DNA from: an uncultured Muribaculaceae bacterium
GTDB lineage: Bacteria > Bacteroidota > Bacteroidia > Bacteroidales > Muribaculaceae
Direction: 5' to 3'
NCBI GenBank assembly: GCA_910586475.1
Contig: CAJUHM010000004.1
Span: 1-64,000, forward strand
Length of the DNA stretch: 64,000 nucleotides
The notes beneath the pieces were generated by a model. The model had not been told where the DNA came from and ran no database searches. It saw nothing but the letters and a program-made list of their open reading frames with translations. Shown here piece by piece: positions 33,667 to 41,338 of this stretch. The stretch's first letter is position 1. Every line of letters starts with the position of its first letter. Both the position numbers and the translations under genes were made by a program.

Positions 33667-36600
33667 ATGAAAAAGTTTAACGTCTACGATAAATTCAATT
33701 TATCAACTATCAATAAAGAAGTGCTCGCCGAATGGCAGCGCAAAGGTTTGTTCGAACAGAGCCTTGCCGAGCGCGAAGGCGCACCCTCGTTTGTCTTTTT
33801 CGAAGGTCCTCCTTCGGCCAATGGACAGCCCGGCATCCACCATGTAATGGCCCGCACGATCAAAGATATTTTCTGTCGTTACAAAACGATGCGCGGATTC
33901 CATGTGAAACGTCGTGCCGGATGGGACACCCATGGTCTGCCTGTCGAGCTCGGAGTCGAAAAAACTCTCGGAATCACCAAAGAAGACATCGGCTCTAAAA
34001 TTTCCGTTGACGACTACAATGCAGCCTGCCGCCGCGAAGTGATGAAATACACTCAGGAATGGGAGCAGCTCACCTCAATGATGGGCTATTGGGTCGATAT
34101 GGAAAACGCCTATATCACCTACGACAACCGCTACATCGAGTCTGTATGGTGGCTTCTGCGTCAGATCTATGACAAAGGCCTTCTCTACAAAGGCTACACC
34201 ATCCAGCCTTATTCGCCGGCAGCAGGAACCGGTCTCAGTTCCCATGAGCTCAATCAGGAAGGCTGCTATCGCGACGTGAAAGACACAACCTGTATCGCTC
34301 AGTTCGAGATGCTCGATCCGAAAGAGATCATGAACGGCTGGGGACAGGCCTATTTCCTCGCATGGACAACAACCCCCTGGACTCTCCCTTCAAACACTGC
34401 ACTCGCTGTCGGACCGCAGATCGTCTACAACGTAGTGCGCACCTACAATCCCTATTCCGGCAAACCTGAGACTGTCGTGGTCGCTGAAGCTCTGATGAGC
34501 TCGCTCTTTAATGAGAAAGCAGCGTCTCTCTCTCTCGACGAATATGAAAAGGGCAGCAAACTGATTCCTTGGCAGGTTGTCGGATCATTCAGAGGCGAGG
34601 AACTCGTTGGAATGACATATCGTCAGCTCATCCCCTGGGTCAACCCGGGCGAAGGCGCTTTCCGTGTAATCCCCGGCGACTACGTCACGACCGATGACGG
34701 TACCGGAATCGTCCACATTGCCGGGACTTTCGGTGCGGATGACCTCCGTGTGTCAAAGCAGAACGGAATTCCGCCGCTTCACCTTATCGACCGTGACGGC
34801 AACATCCGTCCGATGGTCGATCTCAAAGGACGTTTCTTCCGTCTCGAAGACCTCGACAGTAAATTTGTCGAAGAAAATGTCGATGTCGAGGCCTATTCAC
34901 CCTGGCAGGGAAAATATGTCAAGAACGCCTACGATTCCACCAAATCCGACAAAGACGAAACTCTTGACATTGAAATCTGCATGTGGCTCAAACAGAACGA
35001 TAAAGTCTTTAAGATTGAGAAGCATGTCCACAACTATCCCCACTGCTGGCGCACCGACAAACCGGTTCTTTACTATCCGCTCGACAGCTGGTTCATCCGT
35101 TCGACCGCCGTTCGCGAGCGTCTGATGGAACTCAACAAGACAATCAAATGGAAACCCCAGGCAACCGGAACCGGACGTTTCGGAAAATGGCTCGAGAATC
35201 TTCAGGACTGGAATCTATCCCGTAGCCGCTACTGGGGAACTCCGCTTCCGATCTGGCGCACTGACGATGCAAAAGAAGAAATATGCATCGACTCCGTGGC
35301 CATGCTCTATGACGAAATCGAGCGAGCTGTCGAAGCCGGACTGATGGCGTCCAATCCGCTCAAAGACCGTGGCTTTGTTGTCGGTGACTATTCCAAGGCC
35401 AACTACGGGAAGATTGATCTCCACCGTCCTTATGTCGACGACATCGTGCTCCTCAGCTCCTCCGGCAAGCCGATGCACCGTGAATTAGACCTCATTGACG
35501 TCTGGTTCGATTCAGGCGCGATGCCTTATGCCCAGAACCACTACCCCTTCGAAAACAAAGAGAAGATGGAATCCGGCAACCTTTTCCCGGCCGATTTCAT
35601 TGCCGAGGGTGTCGATCAGACCCGTGGATGGTTCTTCACGCTCCATGCAATCTCCGGAATGGTGCGCGATTCTGTAGCCTACAAGACCGTTATCTCCAAC
35701 GGGCTCGTCCTTGACAAATTCGGCGAGAAAATGTCGAAGCGAAAAGGCAACGCTGTCGATCCGTTCAAGGCTATCGAGGACTTCGGTTCAGATCCACTGC
35801 GCTGGTACATGATTTCAAACTCTTCGCCGTGGGAAAACCTCAAGTTCAATGCTGAAGGTGTGACCGAAGTCAGCCGCAAATTCTTCTCGACTCTCCACAA
35901 CACATATTCCTTCTTCGCGCTCTACGCAAATGTCGACGGATTCGATCACGACGAAGCCCCTCTGGCCCTTTCCTCCCGTCCCGAAATCGACCGCTGGATC
36001 ATCTCGCTGCTCAACACTCTGGTCAAGAATGTCGGTGAGTCGCTCGATGACTATGAACCGACACGTGCGGCCCGCGCCATAAGCGATTTTGTCAACGACG
36101 ACCTCTCCAACTGGTATGTCCGGCTCAATCGTAAGCGCTTCTGGGGTAAAGAAATGGATGATGACAAGAAGTCGGCCTACCAGACACTCTATGCATGTCT
36201 GAAAACAGTCTCGATGCTTATAGCTCCGATCGCACCCTTCTATGCCGACCGTCTTTATTCCGATCTCACACGCAGCGACAGATCAGTCCATATCTCGATC
36301 TTCCCGGCTGTCGACGAGAGTGCGATCGACAAGGATCTGGAAAAACGCATGCGTCTGGCCCAGCAGGTTACCTCAATGGTCCTCTCACTGCGCCGCAAGG
36401 CCGACATCAGGGTGCGCCAGCCGCTGGGCCGCATCATGATTCCTGCTGTCGACGAAACCCAGAAAGGCTATATCGAATCGATGAGTGCAATTGTGCTCAA
36501 TGAAGTCAATGTCAAGACTCTCGAAATGGTTTCTGCTGAATCCGGAATTCTCGTCAAGAAAGTAAAACCGGATTTCAAAAAACTCGGCCCGAAATTCGGC

Positions 36601-37083
36601 AAGGCCATGAAGCAGGTTGCTGCCGCCATCACGCAGCTTGATCAGCCGTCGATCGCTCAGCTTGAGCGCGAAGGCTCTGTTTCAATAGATCTCGGCGGAA
36701 CTCCCGCCGTCATCGAGGCCTGTGACGTAGAAATCATTTCCGAGGACATCCCCGGCTGGCTTGTTGCCAACGAAGGCAACCTGACAGTGGCGCTCGACAT
36801 AACCGTAACCCCCGAGTTGCGTCGCGAAGGAATCGCCCGTGAAATCGTCAACCGCGTCCAGAACATCCGAAAAGAACGTGGCTTCGAGATAACAGATAAA
36901 ATCACGCTTACGTTCGGCTCCATGCCCGAAACGGACGACGCTATCCGCGAATACAGTTCATACATCAGCAAGCAGGTTCTTGCCGAGTCTCTCGTTGTCA
37001 AGCCGTTGGCCAGTGATGCCGAAGGCGCGCGTACACTTGATATCGATGGATTGAACCTTACGGTCATTGTGGCGTTATGTTAG
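33667..37083 (+). CDS. ileS: Isoleucyl-tRNA synthetase
   Basis: Charges tRNA-Ile and edits misactivated valine. 1138 aa from ATG 33667 (MKKFNVYDKFNLSTINK). The class I HIGH motif appears as GIHH (residues 56-59) in PPSANGQPGIHHVMA. The CP1 editing domain has AWTTTPWTLPSNTALAV. KMSKR is at residues 688-692. The length and the GIHHVMART context are typical of the type of IleRS found in Bacteroidota and many eukaryotes, which is often less sensitive to mupirocin, though sensitivity here is inference. A strong promoter and a palindrome precede it. A DksA-like gene follows 63 bases later. Confidence 0.97.
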   Translation: MKKFNVYDKFNLSTINKEVLAEWQRKGLFEQSLAEREGAPSFVFFEGPPSANGQPGIHHVMARTIKDIFCRYKTMRGFHVKRRAGWDTHGLPVELGVEKTLGITKEDIGSKISVDDYNAACRREVMKYTQEWEQLTSMMGYWVDMENAYITYDNRYIESVWWLLRQIYDKGLLYKGYTIQPYSPAAGTGLSSHELNQEGCYRDVKDTTCIAQFEMLDPKEIMNGWGQAYFLAWTTTPWTLPSNTALAVGPQIVYNVVRTYNPYSGKPETVVVAEALMSSLFNEKAASLSLDEYEKGSKLIPWQVVGSFRGEELVGMTYRQLIPWVNPGEGAFRVIPGDYVTTDDGTGIVHIAGTFGADDLRVSKQNGIPPLHLIDRDGNIRPMVDLKGRFFRLEDLDSKFVEENVDVEAYSPWQGKYVKNAYDSTKSDKDETLDIEICMWLKQNDKVFKIEKHVHNYPHCWRTDKPVLYYPLDSWFIRSTAVRERLMELNKTIKWKPQATGTGRFGKWLENLQDWNLSRSRYWGTPLPIWRTDDAKEEICIDSVAMLYDEIERAVEAGLMASNPLKDRGFVVGDYSKANYGKIDLHRPYVDDIVLLSSSGKPMHRELDLIDVWFDSGAMPYAQNHYPFENKEKMESGNLFPADFIAEGVDQTRGWFFTLHAISGMVRDSVAYKTVISNGLVLDKFGEKMSKRKGNAVDPFKAIEDFGSDPLRWYMISNSSPWENLKFNAEGVTEVSRKFFSTLHNTYSFFALYANVDGFDHDEAPLALSSRPEIDRWIISLLNTLVKNVGESLDDYEPTRAARAISDFVNDDLSNWYVRLNRKRFWGKEMDDDKKSAYQTLYACLKTVSMLIAPIAPFYADRLYSDLTRSDRSVHISIFPAVDESAIDKDLEKRMRLAQQVTSMVLSLRRKADIRVRQPLGRIMIPAVDETQKGYIESMSAIVLNEVNVKTLEMVSAESGILVKKVKPDFKKLGPKFGKAMKQVAAAITQLDQPSIAQLEREGSVSIDLGGTPAVIEACDVEIISEDIPGWLVANEGNLTVALDITVTPELRREGIAREIVNRVQNIRKERGFEITDKITLTFGSMPETDDAIREYSSYISKQVLAESLVVKPLASDAEGARTLDIDGLNLTVIVALC

Positions 37084-37146
37084 AAACGCCGGTTCTTCCG
37101 ACCACGCGTTTATTCGTCGAACCTACATTCTGAAATTCATCCGTTT

Positions 37147-37524
37147 ATGACTGAAAAAACTCGCTACTCCGATGAGGAACTTCTTGAATTCAAGGAACTG
37201 ATCCTCAAAAAGCTTGAAAAAGCCCAGGCCGATTTCGAACTCTATCGGGCCTATGTCAGCAATCGAGAAGGAAACGACACTGCCGACACCTCACCGACAT
37301 TCAAAGTGCTCGAAGAGGGTGCTTTGACTCTTGGAAAGGAGCAGGCGGGCCGGATGGCAGAGCGTCAGATGAAGTTTATCAACCATCTTCAGGCAGCTCT
37401 GGTCAGAATCGAAAACAAGACTTACGGCGTTTGCCGTGTGACCGGAAAACTCATCCCGAAGGAGCGTCTTCGTGCTGTTCCGCATGCGACTCTGGCAATT
37501 GAAGCCAAGCAACAGGACCACTGA
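37147..37524 (+). CDS. DksA/TraR-family regulator with a degenerate zinc finger
   Basis: A 125-aa protein resembling DksA/TraR, which bind the RNA polymerase secondary channel and modulate initiation, often with ppGpp. The N-terminal part forms a predicted coiled coil (EELLEFKELILKKLEKAQAD). The C-terminal motif is TYGVCRVTGKLIPKERLRAVPHATLAIEAKQ, the DksA zinc-finger region, but only one of the four classical cysteines is present, so a C4 zinc site is unlikely. This cysteine-poor form appears to be usual in Bacteroidales. The gene lies 63 bases after ileS and may share its transcript. Confidence 0.88.
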   Translation: MTEKTRYSDEELLEFKELILKKLEKAQADFELYRAYVSNREGNDTADTSPTFKVLEEGALTLGKEQAGRMAERQMKFINHLQAALVRIENKTYGVCRVTGKLIPKERLRAVPHATLAIEAKQQDH

Positions 37525-37652
37525 TCCCGCTCCGGACCTCTCCTTAAAAACAGATAATTAACAGAAACCAAACAATTCAGCCACATGAAGGGATTCTGTG
37601 AAATCCGGTCCGGCGTCGTTTCCCGGTCCGTAATGACAAACTGACAGCGCTT

Positions 37653-37689
37653 GAGGATGAATCAGATGATTTGAAGTCGATTCATCCTC
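37653..37689. repeat. 11-bp inverted repeat in the lspA leader region
   Basis: GAGGATGAATC (37653-37663) and GATTCATCCTC (37679-37689) are perfect complements with a 15-base loop, extendable by two T-G wobbles. No T-run follows. It lies 85 bases upstream of the lspA start and 129 bases after the dksA-like stop. Confidence 0.65.
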
Positions 37690-37773
37690 GGCCGTTTGTC
37701 GGCGTCGCTATTCCGGCAGACCGCCACGTCAGCGCCGAAACAGCAGTCCTTTCCTGTGTCCACCTATCATTTA

Positions 37774-38460
37774 ATGTCAACGACAACCAGTCAATCCAAC
37801 AGTCATCCGCTGAGACGCCATCGCGGACTTCTTGCTACTCTGATCATAGTCGCCGTTATATTCCTCGACCAGATAATCAAAATCTGGGTCAAGACCAGTT
37901 TTTATATGAATGAAGACTATGAGATAACCTCATGGTTCCATCTTCATTTCATTGAAAACAACGGAATGGCCTTCGGAATGGAGATCGGGCCAAAAATCTT
38001 TCTGACCTGTTTTCGGCTCGTTCTGGCCGGCGCTCTCATATGGGCATTATGCAAACTGCGGAAAATACCGACAGTCAAGACCGGATTCCTTGTCTGTCTG
38101 GCGCTGATTGTGGCCGGTGCCATCGGAAACATAATCGACTGTGTTTTCTATGGTGTCATCTTCAATAATCCGTTTCCCCCCGAGCTTGCAACCATCTTCC
38201 CTCCCGACGGAGGCTACGGGACGCTGTTTCATGGCCGGGTTGTCGACATGTTCTATTTCCCGCTCTTCTCCTTCATGTGGCCGTCATGGGTTCCCGGTGT
38301 CGGAGGACAGCAGTTTCTCTTTTTCCAGCCGATCTTCAATCTGGCCGATGCCGCTATCTCATGCGGTATGATCGCCGCTCTGATTTTCTATCCCAAGCAA
38401 CTGACAATTCCGACCCCTTCATCATCATCTTCTGAAAATGAAGAGAATCAGCCTAAATAA
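37774..38460 (+). CDS. lspA: Lipoprotein signal peptidase (signal peptidase II)
   Basis: Inner-membrane aspartic protease that removes signal peptides from prolipoproteins after lipidation. I start it at ATG 37774 (MSTTTSQSNSHPLRRHRG), since a TTG-started frame back to 37696 adds a non-hydrophobic stretch. The four helices and both catalytic Asp regions are present: FIENNGMAFGM, GRVVDMFYFPLF (first Asp) and PIFNLADAAISCG (second Asp). At 228 aa it is longer than E. coli LspA (164 aa), because of an insertion before the first catalytic Asp (about residues 130-150) and a C-terminal tail rich in Ser/Glu. Its end overlaps the DUF4296 lipoprotein gene by 23 bases, a logical partner as an LspA substrate. 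Confidence 0.95.
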   Translation: MSTTTSQSNSHPLRRHRGLLATLIIVAVIFLDQIIKIWVKTSFYMNEDYEITSWFHLHFIENNGMAFGMEIGPKIFLTCFRLVLAGALIWALCKLRKIPTVKTGFLVCLALIVAGAIGNIIDCVFYGVIFNNPFPPELATIFPPDGGYGTLFHGRVVDMFYFPLFSFMWPSWVPGVGGQQFLFFQPIFNLADAAISCGMIAALIFYPKQLTIPTPSSSSSENEENQPK

Positions 38461-39448
38461 ATTCCTTCCGGCCATTTCGGGAGCACTCCTCCTTGCCATG
38501 CTCCCCGCATGCTCCGGACGTCCGTCAGAAGTCATGTCGAAAGAAGAGATGGCTCAGTTTCTCGCCGACCTCCACACTGGCGAAAGCGTCGTTGAGGCAT
38601 CCTCAAGATCCTTTCCGACCGATTCAACCCGCAGAGTTCTCCTGCAGGCTCTTTATAAAAAGCATGGTGTCACACGGGAGCAGGTTGATTCATCATTCAG
38701 CTGGTACGGCTATCACATCGAAAAATATATGGAGGTCTACGACCGCACCGTCGAGATCCTCGAAGAGCGTCTCGACAAGGCTCAGGAAATCGCCGGAGCC
38801 TCAGCGTCGGGCAGTTCGGAGATCACTGTCAACCTTCAGGGTGACTCAGTCGACGTCTGGCCCGGATTCCGCTGGCGCCGTTTCTCGGCCAATATGCCTA
38901 ACGACCAGATTACATTCAATATCTCGCCGGACAACAACTGGGAGAGGGGTGACGTCTATACCCTGCGCACCAAATTCCTTGACAACCACGCTCCCGTCGT
39001 GTTCACCATCGCTGCCGAATACACCGACGGACGCCGCGAATACATCAGCGCAACCCAGCCCGGCGACGGATGGCACGAAATCAGTTTTGCCCTTGACTCA
39101 GCCCGCTCGGCCCAGCGGGTCTACGGCATCATCACCTATACACCGGCCCGAAACGAAACCGTTTTCATTGACTCCATTTCGCTCTACCGAACCCGGTGGG
39201 GAGGCCACTACCGTGATGTCCGCAAGAGTGTGAAACCTTTCGAAAACCGCACTGTCAGGAAGTCATCGTCATCGTCCGAGGCGACTCCGGCATCCGCTGC
39301 CGACAAGCCGGCGCTGTTATCACTTCCTCAGCAGAAGGACAAGATGCTTAATGTCGAAAGCACGGCGCCGATGAAACCCTTATCTGACCCTGTCACTCCT
39401 CTCAGTGAGCGTCTGAAAAAACGTCCGGTCCCCCCTGTAAGAAAATGA
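38438..39448 (+). CDS. DUF4296 lipoprotein
   Basis: A 336-aa predicted lipoprotein with lipobox LAMLPAC (Cys25). The N-terminal DUF4296 domain covers about residues 30-115 and contains MSKEEMAQFLADLHTGESV and a YKKHGVTREQVDSSFSWY motif, an all-helical region. A beta-rich middle (about 125-260) follows, then a low-complexity Ser/Pro/Lys-rich tail. Function unknown; DUF4296 genes are regularly found near lspA in Bacteroidales. It overlaps lspA by 23 bases and the next gene by 4 bases (ATGA). Confidence 0.88.
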   Translation: MKRISLNKFLPAISGALLLAMLPACSGRPSEVMSKEEMAQFLADLHTGESVVEASSRSFPTDSTRRVLLQALYKKHGVTREQVDSSFSWYGYHIEKYMEVYDRTVEILEERLDKAQEIAGASASGSSEITVNLQGDSVDVWPGFRWRRFSANMPNDQITFNISPDNNWERGDVYTLRTKFLDNHAPVVFTIAAEYTDGRREYISATQPGDGWHEISFALDSARSAQRVYGIITYTPARNETVFIDSISLYRTRWGGHYRDVRKSVKPFENRTVRKSSSSSEATPASAADKPALLSLPQQKDKMLNVESTAPMKPLSDPVTPLSERLKKRPVPPVRK

Positions 39449-39672
39449 TCGAGCGATGGGCGGCCCATGAAATAATCTTCGAGGGCCGGACATATAAAAT
39501 GAGTGTAATCGAACTGGCCGACGGTTCGGTGGTGCGGATTTGTCCGCTGACCGACGAAATCCACTCAACCAGATTTTTCAACGGCTGCATCTGCGTCGCA
39601 GTCCGAGACTCGCGCCTCCAGCTGCTTGATCAGTTCCCCCTCGCGACACGAACTCATCAGCATAACCCCTGA
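39445..39672 (+). CDS. Small protein of 75 aa, coupled to the DUF4296 gene
   Basis: A 75-aa cytoplasmic-looking protein (MIERWAAHEIIFEGRTYKMS). The ATG overlaps the DUF4296 stop as ATGA, strong evidence that it is translated. It has a compact beta-strand pattern, no signal peptide and no cysteine motif. I recognise no named family. The overlap with envelope-lipoprotein genes is the only functional hint. Confidence 0.75.
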   Translation: MIERWAAHEIIFEGRTYKMSVIELADGSVVRICPLTDEIHSTRFFNGCICVAVRDSRLQLLDQFPLATRTHQHNP

Positions 39673-39687
39673 CCGCCACGGTGTTTT

Positions 39688-40716
39688 ATGGAGCAACGAT
39701 TCAGAATTGTCAGTATATCAGTTATTATGTCTCTGCTTTTCGCAGTGGAGGTGTTTGCGTTTGATCCAGACTATATAGCTTCGAAAAACCGAGTGCTCGG
39801 TTTCGGGGTTTCTGCCTATCGGTGGGTCGACAGGGTTTTCAACGGGACTGACACTGCCTATATCAGTCCGACCGGCTACAGATGGAACGTTAAACTGAGG
39901 GCAAACAGCTGGTCGGATTTCAATGGCTTTTATTTCGACGGAGATCACCGTATGGGTATGGTTTCGCCTTCATGTATTTCGATAGGAGCCGACGTGCAGT
40001 TTATGGCGATTGCATTAGGCTATGACATCAATGTCAACCGACTGGCCGGCGGCAAGGACCGCTCTAAGAGCCGGTTTAATTTCGAATTTTCCAGCGCGCT
40101 GGTTTCGGGGAGGTTGTATAGCATCAAGAATGAGGACGGAATGACAATCAGATCTCTCGGCGAGAAACTTGATGAGCCGATCGGATTTTCTGGTGTCAGA
40201 ACTTCGACATGGGGAATCGATCTGATCTATTATTTCAATCACAGGCGCTATTCCAGTCAGGCGGCATTCTCATTCGGCAAAATTCAGAAAAAGAGTCAGG
40301 GCGCATTTATGACCGGGGTGTTCTTTCAGTCGCAGAAGCTGTTTTTTGATTTCGGGGCACTGCCTGAAGAGGTGAAAGTCTGGTTGCCTGAAAACTGGCG
40401 CGGACGCAACTATCATGCGAATGGCTGGAATCTTGGGATCGGCGGCGGATATGGCTTTAACTGGGTTCCACGCCCGAACCTGACGGTCGGAATTCTGGGT
40501 ATTGTTATTCCGAGCGTCAACTACGGTTTTCTCAACAGCGAGACGAAGGGATGCTCATTTCGGATGAATTACAGAATGAATGCTTCCGTCGTGTGGAATC
40601 GCGACAGGTGGTTTGTCGGTGGTGTTGCGAGAGCGGATGCCGGATTCATTTATTCCGGTTCTACGCTGACGAACGGTCTGATCAGTTTTGACGCAAAGAT
40701 AGGCTGGCGTTTTTAA
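39688..40716 (+). CDS. DUF4421 family exported protein
   Basis: A 342-aa protein with a signal peptide (SISVIMSLLFAVEVFAF) starting 16 bases after the previous gene. The pattern of alternating aromatic strands (GTDTAYISPTGYRWNVKLRA, SFRMNYRMNASVVW, FDAKIGWRF) and the terminal Phe suggest an outer-membrane beta-barrel. Overall it fits DUF4421, a Bacteroidales family of unknown function. It closes the lspA cluster. Confidence 0.75.
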   Translation: MEQRFRIVSISVIMSLLFAVEVFAFDPDYIASKNRVLGFGVSAYRWVDRVFNGTDTAYISPTGYRWNVKLRANSWSDFNGFYFDGDHRMGMVSPSCISIGADVQFMAIALGYDINVNRLAGGKDRSKSRFNFEFSSALVSGRLYSIKNEDGMTIRSLGEKLDEPIGFSGVRTSTWGIDLIYYFNHRRYSSQAAFSFGKIQKKSQGAFMTGVFFQSQKLFFDFGALPEEVKVWLPENWRGRNYHANGWNLGIGGGYGFNWVPRPNLTVGILGIVIPSVNYGFLNSETKGCSFRMNYRMNASVVWNRDRWFVGGVARADAGFIYSGSTLTNGLISFDAKIGWRF

Positions 40717-40742
40717 TTGTCGGATCGACTCTAAGAAAAATT

Positions 40743-40750
40743 TACCTTTG
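40743..40750 (+). promoter_or_regulatory. -7 box of the Fur-family gene
   Basis: TACCTTTG is an exact -7 match. The best -33 candidate (ATTG at 40716-40719) is 23 bases away, longer than usual. Confidence 0.4.
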
Positions 40751-40821
40751 TATGATGAGCCGATTGTCGAGGACGGAATTCAGCTCAAGGATATTGTCTA
40801 TCTGAAAAAGAAAATCTGAAA

Positions 40822-41241
40822 ATGGAAAATGAAACGCGGCGGCTGGCTGAAAAAGGGCTTAAGCCGACACCAAACAGAATTCTTGTTCTTCGCGAGCTTG
40901 CGGCTTCGGATCATCCGCTGAGTCTTGGTGAGCTCGAAATACGTCTGGACACTCTTGACAGGTCAAGTATATTTCGTGTGCTGACGCTTTTCCTGGATCA
41001 TGAACTGGTCCATTCGATCGAGGATGGCAGCGGTTCGCTCAGATATGAGGCCTGTGCCGCCCCCGGGAAATGCACTATTTCGGACAGGCATGTCCATTTC
41101 CATTGCGAGTCCTGCAACCGGACGTTCTGTTTTCCGGCCACTCCGGTTCCGGCCGTGGAACTGCCGCCCGATTTCACGGCCCATTCGGTGAACTATGTGG
41201 TGAAGGGGGAATGTGCCGACTGTAAGAATAGAGGCTTCTGA
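40822..41241 (+). CDS. Fur-family metal-responsive repressor, probably Zur-like
   Basis: A 139-aa transcription regulator of the Fur superfamily. The N-terminal winged helix (LKPTPNRILVLRELAASDHP, then SSIFRVLTLFLDHELVHSI) is followed by a dimerisation and metal domain with DRHVHFHCESCNRTFCFP and a C-terminal GECADCKNRGF, giving two CxxC pairs that would hold structural zinc. Its neighbour is a zinc/cadmium-type P-type ATPase, and a 7-1-7 palindrome of Fur-box geometry lies between the two genes. That makes zinc or another divalent metal the likely signal. Since the partner is an exporter, it may act differently from an uptake-repressing Zur. Confidence 0.88.
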   Translation: MENETRRLAEKGLKPTPNRILVLRELAASDHPLSLGELEIRLDTLDRSSIFRVLTLFLDHELVHSIEDGSGSLRYEACAAPGKCTISDRHVHFHCESCNRTFCFPATPVPAVELPPDFTAHSVNYVVKGECADCKNRGF

Positions 41242-41274
41242 GCGAACAGAGTCGATTGAATCCGGACAGAAGTT

Positions 41275-41289
41275 TGCAACCTGGTTGCA
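41275..41289. promoter_or_regulatory. Predicted Fur-family operator (7-1-7 palindrome)
   Basis: TGCAACC-T-GGTTGCA is a perfect 7-1-7 inverted repeat, the geometry of Fur and Zur boxes. It lies 12 bases upstream of a -7 box (TAATTTTG at 41302-41309) and covers the -33 region of the P-type ATPase promoter, so a bound repressor would block transcription. Confidence 0.65.
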
Positions 41290-41301
41290 CTGACTGTGAC
41301 C

Positions 41302-41309
41302 TAATTTTG
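41302..41309 (+). promoter_or_regulatory. -7 box of the P-type ATPase gene
   Basis: TAATTTTG matches TAnnTTTG exactly, 30 bases before the start codon. The -33 region is occupied by the palindrome at 41275-41289. Confidence 0.55.
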
Positions 41310-41338
41310 CCGTAGAAACAAAAAATAAAGTCAAAGTC

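Noticed and set aside
33667..37083. T-box riboswitch for ileS
   Set aside because: The leader has no T-box consensus, no specifier loop and no antiterminator; only a simple palindrome is seen.
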